DNA of 64,000 bases from Xiphophorus maculatus (Eukaryota > Chordata > Actinopteri > Cyprinodontiformes > Poeciliidae): NCBI RefSeq assembly GCF_002775205.1, contig NC_036447.1, forward strand, positions 14,986,501-15,050,500. The letters are read 5' to 3'. Positions 26,852 to 42,869 of this stretch are shown here, piece after piece. Within the stretch, counting starts at the first letter, position 1, and every line of letters starts with the position of its first letter. Made by a program: the position numbers and the translations under genes. The notes beneath the pieces are model-generated. The model ran no database searches and had not been told where the DNA came from. It saw only the letters and a list, made by a program, of their open reading frames with translations.

Positions 26852-29800
26852 TCAGAGTGTACTCTCGAAGGTGACAGGAGTTTCGGTGTCATCTTCACTT
26901 CCTGCCTCGGTGCCTAGGGGACGAAAAAGGAGGGGGAGATGGTGGAGATTTTATAAGTAGTGCCTGGATGATGCTTACATTTTTCATCAAAAAAAGTAGA
27001 AAAGGTAAAGACAAGCGTAACTAAAAGAAGAATTTTTAAGCTACTTACTTTTCAATATTACACTTGTGTTATACTAAACATTGAAAACTACATAGGATCT
27101 AATGATATGCAAATTCCTGCAAAGATATCGCAACGGTGAAATATGGAAAGCAGAGGACTTGTATTCACCACTGGAAGGTAGCTATGGGGAAACTGGGTCA
27201 CACAGGGTTGTCGAGTTGAGATGAATTTTCAGATAACAGATTTTACCCACCTAAGAAAAATGCTGATAAACTGGGTTTGACTCGCTCACCACAGGTGGGG
27301 GTCTTCGGTCCCTGCAGCAGGCGAGGCCCCAAGATCCCAATAATCAAAGACACTACCGGGGCCGTAAGTAGGATGGCGAGCACGGCCACAGTCAGCACGT
27401 CCATGCCGTACTTCATCTGCTCCTTGTTAGCCTTTGCTCTGGCCATGTCTAAAGCCGTGGAGCCTATTGCTGCCTGAGGAAGACCCAAAGACAAGCTGTG
27501 ATTCGTCCCTTTACTCGCCGATAGCTTTTACTGTCATTAAGTAATGATTGAAATATAAACATGTCAGTGCATGTACTTTTAATTTGTTTTTTTATGACGC
27601 CTGCAGAAGCACACAACAAGAAAAACGGTTTCTCAAGAAAAGTTTACTGACATTTCCCAGCACTGACTCACCTGCACTGTTGCTTTGGGCGTCCATGCAA
27701 GAGCTATGAACACTTTTTCTTTTAAGTTGAAGCCCGCGTGTAACACACACACAAAAGTGAACAGCACTCTAACCATAACAGCAATGAGTATGGTGGATAT
27801 ACCCAGACCTGTGAGGACATAAATAAGAGTTACAAAGGCACGGCACAGCACTGACACTTCTACTGAAGAATGCATACTTGGTTAGGGCCGACGTTTTCCT
27901 TTCTGCTTTAATCTTTTTCATACTTTGTCATATTGTTACTGTAGACTTTAGTGTATTTCAATGGGATTCAAGGTGTCAGTGAAATGATTCATACCTTTCC
28001 TATTTTTTTTTTTCTTTTCACAACTAAAAATCCAAAAAGCCACTTGAGTCGACAATCAGTTTCAAGTCTTCAGGAGTATGTCGAAACCACCTGGGCAATT
28101 TGATTTAGGTCTGTACTTTGACTGGGCCACTCTAACACAATACTTTGAGGTACATTCTTACATTGTAGCTCTGGATGTATGTTTAGGATTGTCCTGCTTC
28201 CTCCCTGGTCTCAGGTGCTTTGCAGTTTCATGGACGTTTTTTTTCAAGAATTGACCTTTATTTGGCTGCAGTCATTTTCCCATCAACTCCGATCAGCTTC
28301 CTGATCCCCCAAGGAATGTCTTTGCAACAAATATATTTTACTGTTGTTCAGTATGATCTGCAGTGTACCTCTCTGCCACAGCATTTTGTAGGTAGGCTAA
28401 AATTCTGAATTTCTAATTTGACCAGAGCACCTCCCTTAGATTGTCTCCTGTGTCCTACATGGCTTCTGGAAAACCTCCAACATTATTTCAACATTGGCTT
28501 CTTTTACCATTTCACAAGCAAGGTGAGGTTTGTGGAGGTCTCCTTTAAACAGATTCTCTGATGATTTCTTGCAACTCCTCCAGAAAAGGCTTATCGGTTG
28601 CTTCTGTAACTAAAGCTTTGCATGTCTTGTTGGTTTAGTTGGACAATGTCCTACTTGATTTGCAGTCATTCTGTATTCTCTCCATAAACAACCTTTAAAT
28701 CATTTTCTAGCAAGATGCATAAACTGAGATACAAATGGGCATAAAATAGATGAAATGGGTACAAATTGAGGTATGAACAAAGCCAGTCATTCTCTTCTCT
28801 TTGTAATACTGTTTGCTAACTAATGCATTTTAACAAACCTCTCAGGTGTTCATAGGGCAGCTAATTTGATACAGATATTTAAATTTAACAAAGGCAGTAA
28901 TTTAATGCAATTGATTTTTTAAGGCTATCAGAATAAAAGCTCCTTAAAAGTCATATTTCTATATTCCTTCTTCCACTTTACCATTATCTAATACTTTGTG
29001 TACATCATTATATAAAATTCAACAAAACACACTGAAGTTTGTGGTTGTAATTTCACAAAATGTGAAAAAGTTCAGATAATATAGATATTTTCTAAAGACA
29101 CTGTTCAATGTTTTCTATTTAGTTTGCAAGAACCAGACATATCTTATGGAAGCTCTAGAGACTAGCTGGAGGTAAATGACAGCAAGATAAACACATGAAA
29201 TGATTTTAGTACTTGCAGGACAGGTGAGAATGCTCACATCTGTCATGTCTTGTTTGGATATGCAAATATATTTACATACATTCATACAGTCACATTTGAA
29301 TTTTTCACAATGATGACACTGTTATTTTGAAGACTTTGGGCATCCATCTCACCAACTGTAAGTCCCTCCAGCTCAATGACTCGAATCTCAGCTCCTATCA
29401 GTCCAAACAGCAGAGGCTGAAACACGTCCCAAGCCCAACTAATCACTTCCCCCACACGGGCCTTTTTGACAAACAGAAGACAGAAAATAGTATGTTTAGC
29501 ACAGAGCAAAAAGAAATGTGTAATAACTTGTACACTGTATTGATAATTAACATGCAAACTGCACACTTCTGCTGTGGTAACATGCTCTTCAAAATCTGGA
29601 TGGTATCAAACTAAGAGTGGAAAAGAAGGATTGGTGCATGACTATGGTTTCCACGTTCTATTACCTTTTCTTCCCCCCAGCCAAGTCCAGCCAGGAAAGA
29701 TAACACCAGGGTGCAGAGGCCCCCCGAGCCTGGAAACCCTGCCATGTTGCTGCCGAACACAGCAAAGACAGACAGACCCAGCACCAAGAAGGAGCGCTTC

Positions 29801-32280
29801 ATCACCAGGTGTTTCTACAAGAGAATGTAACTGATTAAGAAACAGACTAAAGAAATCGAATCAAGCAAAATGAAAAGCTTCATTCATCACATGAGAGGTC
29901 AGAGTAATACTCGTTTTTACTCGTTCTTAATTAGCTGAATGAAATCACATGGACCAGGTTTTTTAAAATTCGGAAGCATTAAGCAATATGAATATTAGGG
30001 CATAATCATTATTACATTATACATTAAGAGCCACTAAGGCGATTATAGAGTGCAGAAGGTTTAGTTTACTGAGCTTTTGTTGACTCTTCACACTTTGTCT
30101 TCCACAGAATGTTATGCAAGGATGATTTGAAAAAATTAAATTGATGGTTCAAGATTTTTAAGTGACGTTCTATTACTTTATGTTTTGGAAAAATTTAATT
30201 GGGTCTTTGTTCAGTATGAATCTTTATTTGTTTAAAAAAAACAACATAATTTTCTCAACATTAAATCGAAGCACCATATTGATGGGAACCTGCACAGCTA
30301 ATAAGTTAAACTCTAGGTAGATTTTAAAATGTATTTTAATTTGTCCATCATGTCTGTCCACTAACTGGCTGATCTTAAGGCAAGGTCGAGCTCCTAAACA
30401 TAGCCCACCTAAAACTTACATTTTATCTGATGTCAAAGCCTGGATCTGCCACAGTCCTACACAGTAGTTGTGGCTAGCATGGCCAACTAAGAAGAAATAC
30501 ACTATAGCAAAATATATTACAAACAACCTTTACTTAAACAGCTATAATAATTTTTACTTTGATAGCAAAATATATTAAAAACAACCTTTACTTAAGCACG
30601 TATAATAATTTTTACTTTGATATTATTTTTATTTTTTTAATAGGTCATTAGTAACGCTTTGCATGTCCTGTGTCGACTGTAGGAAGTTAACCTTTTAACG
30701 GATGCTAACTTTAGAAATCCTAAGCTATCCCTTTAAGAAAGACAAAGCAGCATAAGGTTGCATACCTGGTCGACACTTGGAAAGTACTGAATAAGGAAGC
30801 CAAGGAGGATCCCAACAACCATCCCTCCTCCAACCTCCAGGACGCCTCGCAGGAGATTATACAGAGTGGATCCTGAAAAAAAAAAAAAATTACAAGCAAA
30901 TTAAGCAGTAAATTATTATGATTAATTAAATAAATGTTTGTTTTTTAATATGTATATATACTTCATTGAAGTATAAATAATTTAAACAATATGAAGCCCT
31001 TCATAGAGAATTATAAATTGTGACTGTTTTAAATAATATAAAAAAGTTATTTTTAATTAATAACATAGAAATACATAAAAATACAGTCAATCCTGGGGTA
31101 TCTGATAGGCATTTACCTCATAAATGTAAAAGTTTCTAATTACTAATCAGAATAATTTGCACATTTACCCTCTACTGTGCTGCTGATAAATTGCAAGCCA
31201 ATATTAATGTTCTTTTCTCCCTCAGAGTGATCCTCATTATTGACCTTCCAGCTGCGTCTCCTCTGGAGACAATGCAGGTGTTTTGTTTCAAAAAGCACAA
31301 GACTGAATTATTATACTCTGGAAACACACGGTACCTTCTGCGAAGGCCATGCCCAAGCATGTGGTGAACCCTGTGATGGAGAGAATGTCATCAAAACTTC
31401 CAGCCGCCATCAGCAGGGTGGGGATGCCCTTTTCCACGCCGTATCCGTCCTTCTGCAGCCGAAGCATCGAGGGCACCACCACGGCCGGGGACACAGCGCT
31501 CAGAACAAAGCTGCAGGAAACATGGATTTATTTTACTGTTGCAAAAATGAAAGAAATTAATAATTTGTCTTTTCCTGCACATGAAGGTAATGAAAACAAC
31601 TTAATTGGATACAAAAGAATGATGTTTGCCGTAACTGAAGGAGACAGGCCACGCAGTATGTTTTTAGATCTTTAACATGACTGCAAACAAACCTCTAAAA
31701 ACTAGAATAGCAGAAACTTTCACATGGTCTAACGATAGCAGAGAATACTATTTATTCACAAGCAGGGGAACATTTTATTAGTGATTCTAAAATGCAGTGC
31801 CTTGAAAAAGTATCTATACTTGTCTTTTTCTACTAAATAAACTCTCAGTAAAGTGTGAGGAAGTTTGTGGTTGAAAATCAATTCAAAATGTAAATAATTT
31901 CATTGGTTGAACTGGATTTATTTAATGGTATCAGACAAAATGGGGCTGAATACAAATCCACGGCACACTTTTGAAGCCAGGATTTCTAGTCAGATGACAC
32001 AATAACTCAATCAAGTGCGAAAACACAGCGTATTGCAGAAAACTAACACTGTACATCACCCTGAACTCACCATCACCCAGTTTTAAAACTGGTGGTGACA
32101 GGATCATGGTGAGTGAATGATGTTCTTCAATGGCAGCTAGTCAGAGTTGATAAAAAATGGAGGTAAATATAAGGCACTCGCTACTTTTGCAAGGCACTGT
32201 ATTTCAGATTTACTTACAACTTTTGACAAGTAAATCTGTCAAAAGTTCCTCTTGTCTATACATATATATATATATATATA

Positions 32281-32319
<39 letters not shown>

Positions 32320-34821
32320 GACAAAATTGTAAATTACCATAAATCTAGATATATTAACACAGAGTGCAAAGTGTTGCATTTACCCAAGAACAAAGCCCCA
32401 CTTCCAGGGCAAGCCCATGACGAAGTGAGAGATGAGAGCAGCAGTGCTGGCTTCGATCAGGCAGGGCCCAGCTGCTACACGTATACACACAGTTTTGAGC
32501 TTCCTCAGAGCCTGAGGGTAGAAATGTACATGTTGTAATGATGCATGACTTCTATTTTGCAGAAAACATCGAAAAGCCCACGTTTTTCAGCATCAAATAA
32601 CTTTAACAGTTTCAACTGAAATAAGAAGCTTTTATTAACTATCATTGTGAACCAAACTTGCTGTTTGTTATTTCAGAGAATTTTTAAAACTTAGAATAAC
32701 TGCAATGATTTGCGGATTTGGCCTGATGTAAATAGAATCTGCCTCTATTTCGTAAAGTCTGTGTTCTCAATTAAAGCCATTGTATAAAGATTTGAGGTTA
32801 AACTATTAATAGTTATTTAGTTTTTTAAATACCGTACTCGTATTTCATTTAACCACTAAACTTTTCTATAAGAATGAGTCATACCTTGGGATCCAACCCC
32901 AGGCCAGCTCTGGCCAGGATGACAGCCAGAGCAATGTTTCTCAGAGAAGCAGACCATCTGAAGTTAATGTACACCGAATCTGTTACAACTGGGATGTTTC
33001 TCAGCAGGAAGCCCATCAGCAGCATACCTGCAGTGGAGCAGAAAGGGTGGGAAAGAGGAAAGAAGATCTGTTTTAACCCTAAATGTCGTTTATTTTATTT
33101 GGGGTTATCACACAATACAGATTTTAGGTGAATGTGACTAAATGGGAAAAAAAACTGAAGACTAAGCAGAAGAAAAATAAAGTTTTTTGAAAAGGTTAGA
33201 CTCAATCAAAGCTGCTAACCAAAAACTCTTCTTGATCAAAAGTGAAAAAACTGAACATCGAAGCAATAAACTGGCTCCCAACCCTGGGCCTCAGGGACCA
33301 CTGTCCTGCATGTTTTATATGTCCAGCACACCAAAGTGGGGGAATCTTGTTTAACAGAACGAAGTGAAACAAACTCCTCTCAGACAGAATCTATTGTTGC
33401 CTCTGCTCTTAATATGGATCAATGACAATCGTTCATAACAGGAAAGCTCCTTGAGGCCCTTGTGCAGCTACACTAAAGGATGTAAGCACGCATGAATGAA
33501 GTAATAGCTAAAACTACAGAGCTTTTTCCATCACAAACACAGTATTACAACTACAAGTTATTTTGAAGGGATATTATAGAAAAATATATCATGTTATATG
33601 ACGCACATTTAGGTTTTGAGGTGCAAAAAATGCAATGTGTATAGTTGGAAGTTAGAAATTAGAAATTGATGCCTAAATGACATTAATTTATCTTACCAAG
33701 GAGTGGTGGAAATGGTGGAAGTGTAGGCAGCTGGATGAGGGCAACTGCTTTGCCACCGACGATCGCACAGAGAAAGACTACGGTGATGCCAAACAGATTC
33801 CCTCCAGGAAGACATTCTTCCTCTGTGATGGACACAATCACCCCAAAGAGTACAGCTGCCAAAAGAACTGAAGAGGGAAGAGAAGACAGACATTCACTGA
33901 AAGACAAATGATCCGTTTTGTCACTTTTGTCAGTATGACTCTAAAGTTTTTTGAAAAACAGAAAGGTATAATAAAAAAAAAAAACACTGCCAAATATTTT
34001 AACCCACTGAAAACCTGCAACGCTTTAAATTTTGTATTTTGAATACAAATCTAAATATGTATGCAACTAAATAATTTGCAAATCAGTACTGTTTACTGTA
34101 TAAAAGGGCAAAAGTGTAAGTTAATGTAATATATAAATTTTAAAAAATTCCAAAAAGAAAAAAACAATAAAAACACTTAGCCTACAAATGAATCCTTGTG
34201 GTTACCTTTGGTAATGAGAGAGGCTAGAAGGCCTCGTGGCGGACATGGGCAAAACTTGCGAAGCAGCGGGCAACAGACCACTGGTGGGTCTGTGTTGGTG
34301 CCAGCATCCACCACAGGGTGGCGAGGGATAAAATAGGTCGTCTCCTCTGTTACATTTGGAGTCGAGCAACGCCGCACCACCACCTGGAACTGGTTCACGT
34401 TGAGATGCTTTAAGGGAAGAATCAAGACACAAAGAAAAGAGTGTCAATAACATAGCAGATAGACTTTAGAAACTAGATTATGGTGTAAACATGCTGAGAT
34501 ATGATGTTTTTAACAGTTACCTTTGGGTAAAAATGATTCATCGCAATATTTACAACAGAGCACAGCTTATTATGACCGTGTATTGTGTTCTTCATCAATG
34601 AGAGCATGCTAATAGATTAGAAAACAGATGTTTTTCTAAAATGAAATACTCAGTTGGCTGTGTGGGTTCCAGTTTTTCCCTTTTCTTTTAGCTTTTACCT
34701 CAACATGATTTGCAGTAGGAAGAGTGATTCTCTCCAGCAGTGGGCTGGGTGCTGGGCTGGGTGCTGGACTGTGTGTAGGACTCGGTTCAGTTTTTGCAGG
34801 TTTCTCAGAGTTTTCCTCCAT
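26852..34821 (-). CDS. slc9b2: Sodium/hydrogen exchanger 9B2 (NHA2)
   Basis: A CPA2-family Na+(Li+)/H+ antiporter of plasma and organelle membranes. Coding exons in transcript order: 34821-34699, 34407-34206, 33867-33697, 33027-32885, 32511-32384, 31510-31335, 30872-30766, 29814-29665, 29461-29353, 27808-27672, 27473-27251, 26913-26852; 576 residues with all phases agreeing. Landmarks: Pro/Ser-rich N-terminus (SPAPSPAPSP), ECLPGGNLFGI, LPTLPPFPPLLG, SPAVVVPSML, the ion-binding Asp pair in GSFDDILSITGF (D296-D297), FPGSGGLCTLV, FQPLLFGLIGAE, a conserved membrane Arg (about R450), GFNLKEK, PKATVQAAIGS and an acidic tail ending FESTL. All introns are GT-AG. It is longer than the 537-residue human protein mainly in the cytosolic N-terminus. 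The start at 34821 is chosen for its good context (ACAACAATGG) and lack of an in-frame upstream ATG. The single fish gene could be ancestral to both human SLC9B1 and SLC9B2. Confidence 0.96.
27917..29110 (-). mobile_element. Degraded Tc1-like transposon in slc9b2 intron 9
   Basis: Left part TTTGTCATATTGTTACTGTAG and right part GAAGTTTGTGGTTGTAATTT with AAAATGTGAAAAAGTTCA are the diverged inverted ends of the CAGTGCCTTG Tc1 family. Between them are antisense transposase pieces: TTGACTGGGCCACTCTAACAC, CCCATCAACTCCGATCAGC, TGACCAGAGCACCTCCC. There is internal deletion and no open reading frame. Confidence 0.75.
30504..30619. repeat. 58-bp tandem duplication in slc9b2 intron 7
   Basis: The unit beginning ATAGCAAAATATATTA at 30504 recurs at 30562 with a few substitutions and ends TAATTTTTACTTTG in both copies. 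It looks like a recent local duplication. Confidence 0.9.
31796..32201 (+). mobile_element. Internally deleted Tc1-like element in slc9b2 intron 5
   Basis: It begins CAGTGCCTTGAAAAAGTAT and ends ACTTTTGCAAGGCACTG, the inverted ends of the same Tc1-like family, only 406 bp apart. Between them remain ACTAACACTGTACATCACCCTGAACTCACC and AATACAAATCCACGGCACAC, so most of the transposase is gone. The right flank is TA; the left flank is TG, probably a mutated TA. Confidence 0.85.
32257..32316. repeat. (TA)n microsatellite
   Basis: About 60 bases of alternating TA with one interruption. It is preceded by an 11-bp inverted repeat (32218-32228 with 32237-32247). Confidence 0.95.
33272..33410. mobile_element. 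Possible hAT-type MITE fragment in slc9b2 intron 3
   Basis: CCCAACCCTGGGCCTCAGGG followed by ACCACTGTCCTGCATGTTTTA resembles the end of a non-autonomous hAT family like the one at 22149, but diverged and without a matching second end. Confidence 0.5.
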
Positions 34822-34963
34822 TGTTGTACTCCACTGTTTTTCTGATCCGTTTGCTTCTTTATCACAGCAGGTTGAACTCACGATTGAGTTCAGCCATTTG
34901 AATTTCCTTCACTTCTTAGTGTCCAGCCTCTCACCTGGTGCTCCTGTTCATACCTCTCATGTT
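34822..34963 (-). other. slc9b2: 5' UTR part of slc9b2 exon 2, with upstream ORFs
   Basis: A good acceptor (CTGTTATTAG) ends at 34964, so exon 2 probably starts at 34963 and runs into the coding sequence. It carries two upstream ATGs with short reading frames of 9 and 11 codons that terminate before the chosen start. A GTGAGA inside (34929-34934) could serve as an alternative donor, but no convincing acceptor follows. Confidence 0.6.
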
Positions 34964-35689
34964 CTAATAACAGTGAGAGAAGAAAAAAAAATTTTAATAC
35001 ATAAACATTACAGTAAATAGCAAACTATTACTATAAAAGCAAACCATTTACATTCAGAACAAAATGTCATGGTCAGTGTTTGTAGCTTTAAGCCAGTATT
35101 TAATCAAATAAATGTTTGCTCTTTCAAAAATTATGCAATAAGGCATAATGCAGCTGATAAGTATTCTTTATGTCAATTTTTCTTATTTTTTTTTTACCCC
35201 CACTTTCTTTATTTTTTTAATCAAAATATTCCTTTTAAAAATTATGTAGCCTACTTATGTTTTATATCCTTGAGGCAAAATCTTTTTGGCCCTATCTGAT
35301 ACAACTACAGTAAAACAAACTAAAACAGTTTATGAAGCGGGTCCAAGCAGACAGGAATGACCAGATTTCATTTTAAAAAAACTTAAACGATTTATTTATG
35401 CCAAGTTGTTTTTTCTGGCTGACAACTTTCATGAAAAACTACCACCAGGCAGAAAGGGCTTTAATGCTCCAAATCCTGCCAGTCAGCACAATCATGCCTC
35501 CATCATTAACCTCGTCCAGTCAACAGAAGGAAGAAGCAGGTAAAAATTCCCATTACTCAGCAGTCAGAGAGAAGTTGTCTAGGTAAGCTAAGGTCTCAGT
35601 TCAGACTGCATTACAAAGCGGCAGCAAGATACACGAGACTGTGTTTTGCAAGTACGAATAGGCAAGCCGTAATAGCAACAAAAATTAGT

Positions 35690-35880
35690 CTACGAGTATT
35701 GCCTCAGTGTCTAAATACAAATGCACGCCACACTTTCCAGATTCATATTTGTTTAAGATCTAAACTGATTCCAAGTTTCTTCATGCTAATGTACTGCCTT
35801 GTATTGGTCAATCCACATATCTTATGTTTTGGTATTACATTTGAAACAGTATAGGAAAAAGTCTTTAAAGAGTCTTTACT
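35690..35880 (+). mobile_element. Fragment of the Tc1-like family in slc9b2 intron 1
   Basis: GTATTGCCTCAGTGTCTAAA followed by TACAAATGCACGCCACACTT and TCCAGATTCATATTTGT matches the 3' segment of the same Tc1-like family, then decays. Confidence 0.7.
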
Positions 35881-37051
35881 AGCTGACCAGTTCCAATATT
35901 AAGCCTATTGTGATGTACATCAAATTACACATGAAGGACAATTTTCTTCTTTAAAAAACGACTTATTTTAAAAACGCACACTGTAAAATCCAGCAACGGA
36001 GATATATACCTAATTAATCAGCTGTGTACAATTGTCGGAGTAAAAGAAACATCCAACACTAGATAGTATGCTAAAGTAAAGTGTATCTTGCTCTGCCAAT
36101 GCATTAAGACAAAAATCTTGTGCTCAATATATATCCTTAGGCCTATATGATGCACTTAAAACAAAATTATAGTAGCTTAGCCCAAACAAAACAAAATTTA
36201 ATAAACTACACAGCTGAATAGTGAAATAAAATTACCAATATTAATAAATTGTAAGTAGCCAATTGTTGCTGTGACATTGCAGTCTGCTATAATTACAAAT
36301 GAAGATACAGACACTACAAATAAAGGCTGTATACCAACTACTCCAATGTTTTGATAGCTGCTTAGGGCAACAGACGTTTGATAATCCAATTGTGAAAAAG
36401 CACACTAATCAATGCTTACAGCTCGACCATATGGCACACCTAGCTAGCGTTAGCTCAAGGAGGTAAAGTGATAACTAACGACTACCAGTAACAATACAGA
36501 TAGCACACTAGAACATTACAGATGTGTCTGTTGCTACGCAGGGGTCACTGATGGTTTTGTTCGTGTAGTATTGTAGCGTCAGCCTACACTGGTCTGGTCA
36601 CACAGCAACAGCCACTATAAACTGTTGAAGCTTTCAGGTATCGACTAACAATGCAACATTCATACATTATCGGACATTTTTATCTAAACTGTGATTGCTA
36701 AAAGGTTATTTTTGTTAATTAGTTGAAGTGTCTTATTTCATTGGTCAGTTTGCAAAGTGACCGTGTCAGTGACAGCGCTTTGACGTCCTACAACGTGCTT
36801 CGCATGTTGAAAAAAAGCATTCCGGAATAAATAATAGACATAATTTCAGAGAACAACACTAATCTAACATATAAACACAAAAACAAGGAAGCTCTTGTCC
36901 GATATCGTGCGCCTCCTCAGCTGCTATAATCGACCATGCTCCCGTCCAGACTCTTGAAACCCCGTGTCCCATTCTAGACTCACGGTTGCCCCCCTTTTAG
37001 AGTGTCTGTCAAAACTCTAAATAAGCATATTGCAGGAGAAAAACCGCTCAC

Positions 37052-37150
37052 CTCATGCCGTAAACACAGCCATGGTTTGCAGAGTGTCACAGACGGCGAC
37101 TGTGGTAGTGCTGAGGAACAAACACCAGCTGGGAACTGGGAATGAGGCGG
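37052..37150 (-). other. slc9b2: slc9b2 non-coding first exon
   Basis: Ends with ATGAG|GTGAGC (donor at 37051). It contains one short upstream ORF of six codons (starting at ATGGCTGTG). The 5' limit is inferred from the TATA box about 30 bases upstream. Confidence 0.6.
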
Positions 37151-37175
37151 ATTAGTGATAGACAGGCAAATACTG

Positions 37176-37185
37176 TTTATATATA
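37176..37185 (-). promoter_or_regulatory. slc9b2: TATA box of slc9b2
   Basis: Read on the minus strand, TATATATAAA lies about 30 bases upstream of the inferred start of the first exon, followed by a GC-richer leader. Position and orientation fit a core promoter. Confidence 0.6.
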
Positions 37186-37532
37186 GTGCGAACGCAAGTT
37201 GGAGGTGGAGGAGTGGGAGGCGGAAACATTCATTTTTCAGTGTTTACATTTTGCATTGTTTGCTTCTACAAATTTTTTTTTTCACAAAACGAAAGGGAAA
37301 TATGGATTTTTATGCTGTTTACTTTTTAATGCACTTTTCACTTAGAATATTTTGTATAATGTGCATGTTGTACTGAGAACCAAAACAACAACAAAAAAAA
37401 CATCTTTATGAATTTTAAAGTTTATTTAAACGACGACAACATGACTTTACTACCACAATAGTAATTTTTTTGAAACATTTAATCACTCAGCAAAATTTTG
37501 ACTGACAACAAATTACAAATAAAAGTCTTAAT

Positions 37533-37570
37533 AGTAAAGGAACACACACACATGTGTGTGTTCCTTTACT
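37533..37570. repeat. Perfect inverted repeat, 18-bp arms, 2-base centre
   Basis: AGTAAAGGAACACACACA at 37533-37550 and its exact reverse complement at 37553-37570 with only CA between. The core is a (CA)n/(TG)n run, and the flanks AGTAAAGGAA / TTCCTTTACT are unique sequence. It lies about 350 bases upstream of the slc9b2 TATA box. Confidence 0.95.
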
Positions 37571-38605
37571 TTGATACACCTAAATAAAACGTGATGGTAC
37601 CAGTACACAAATAATCTAGGTATAAATCTTTTCTGTTGAAGTGATCATTACAAAGACCACGAAGCACAGCAGAAAGGTCAGTCCAAGTTGGGGACAAGTA
37701 GGCTAAAAAGCAGGCTTAGTTTACAGAACAATATACCAAACTTAGAAAATTTTAAGTTTTGACATCATCACCCAAAACTGGAAACAATGTTTGCAGTTAT
37801 TATTAAATTTAACTGTTTATAACAGAAGATCTACAAAGACATGGCAGTTTGCCGAAACTGATGCTGGGCAAGAAAATAATTAATTATGGAAGCAGCTAAA
37901 AAGCCCATGGTAACTCTGGAGATGCCGCAGAGATCCACAGCTCATTAGTTGTGCCCTTCACAAATCTAGCCTTTCTGAAACACTCTTTAAATGGATAAAG
38001 CCCCATTTAAAGCAAAGTCTGAAGGTTCCTTTTTCACTTGAGACACAATTTTAACATTTTATCTTACATGCAAAATACTGCAAGGAGGAAAATTGACACC
38101 CACAGTTAACATGTGTTGGATGGAGTTGAACAGCTAGAGCTACAAAAGTATGCTTTAGATCAAAATATGTGCATGTTTTAAAATGACCTAGTCTAGGTTC
38201 ATGCATAGTCCAACTGGGATACTGGAACAATTTACTTTTAGAGATGTTCTCCATTAAATTAGAGTGAGCTTAAGCTGGTTTGGTAAAAAAAAAAAAAAAA
38301 AAACATGGGCAAAAATTGCAGACTCCAGATGTGCAAAGCCGATACAGACAAATTCCAAAAAGTTTTTAGCAAAAGGTGGCTTCATCTTTCAAGTCAAGTA
38401 CTGGCTGGGGGGAGCAGAGTATAAATTTATGTTGCACATTTTGAGATTTTTCTTTGTAAAAAAAAAAAATAAAAAAAGTCTGAAAACTTTCAACTTTGTG
38501 TTGAACTACCACATAAAATAAGGCGGAGGGAGATTGTGATTTTGAAGTGTCCAAAAGGAAAAAGTTCAAGGGGCCTGACTACTTTTGCATGGCACAGTGC
38601 ACTTG
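37571..38605 (+). mobile_element. Degraded Tc1-like transposon
   Basis: Pieces in family order: ACACCTAAATAAAACGTGAT, CAAAGACCACGAAGCACAGC, GCAGCTAAAAAGCCCATGGT, AACTCTGGAGATGCC, GAGATCCACAGCTCA, then GCAGACTCCAGATGTGCAAA and finally AAGTTCAAGGGGCCTGACTA with CTTTTGCATGGCACAGTG. It carries numerous indels and an A-tract at 38286. Confidence 0.8.
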
Positions 38606-38688
38606 TAATCTTCTGACATGTTTAATTTGAAATGCTAGTTTAGCAGAGATAACAAACATTCAGGGCAAAAATAAACAATTATCTAAGC

Positions 38689-38694
38689 TTTATT
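38689..38694 (-). terminator. bdh2: bdh2 polyadenylation signal
   Basis: AATAAA on the minus strand, 52 bases after the stop codon, giving a very short 3' UTR. Confidence 0.6.
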
Positions 38695-38745
38695 TTGATC
38701 TAAAACTTTTCTCAGTTTACTGATACTGAGAATGTCACCGGTTCT

Positions 38746-42861
<4,116 letters not shown>

Positions 42862-42869
42862 AGTTTTCA

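Larger units (their letters stand above)
37190..38745. other. Intergenic region between slc9b2 and bdh2
   Basis: 1.5 kb with a perfect 38-bp palindromic repeat (37533-37570), a degraded Tc1-like element (37571-38605) and the bdh2 polyadenylation signal. No exon is seen. Confidence 0.85.

Noticed and set aside
34202..34453. Alternative frame over slc9b2 exon 2 coding region
   Set aside because: A shadow of the true exon; the other frame joins in phase to both neighbours and ends PCPPRGLLASLITK, as expected for the family.
34929..34963. A 29-base micro-exon (34935-34963) in the slc9b2 leader
   Set aside because: Good acceptor and donor exist, but no acceptable acceptor lies between it and the start codon, so a single exon running through is more likely.
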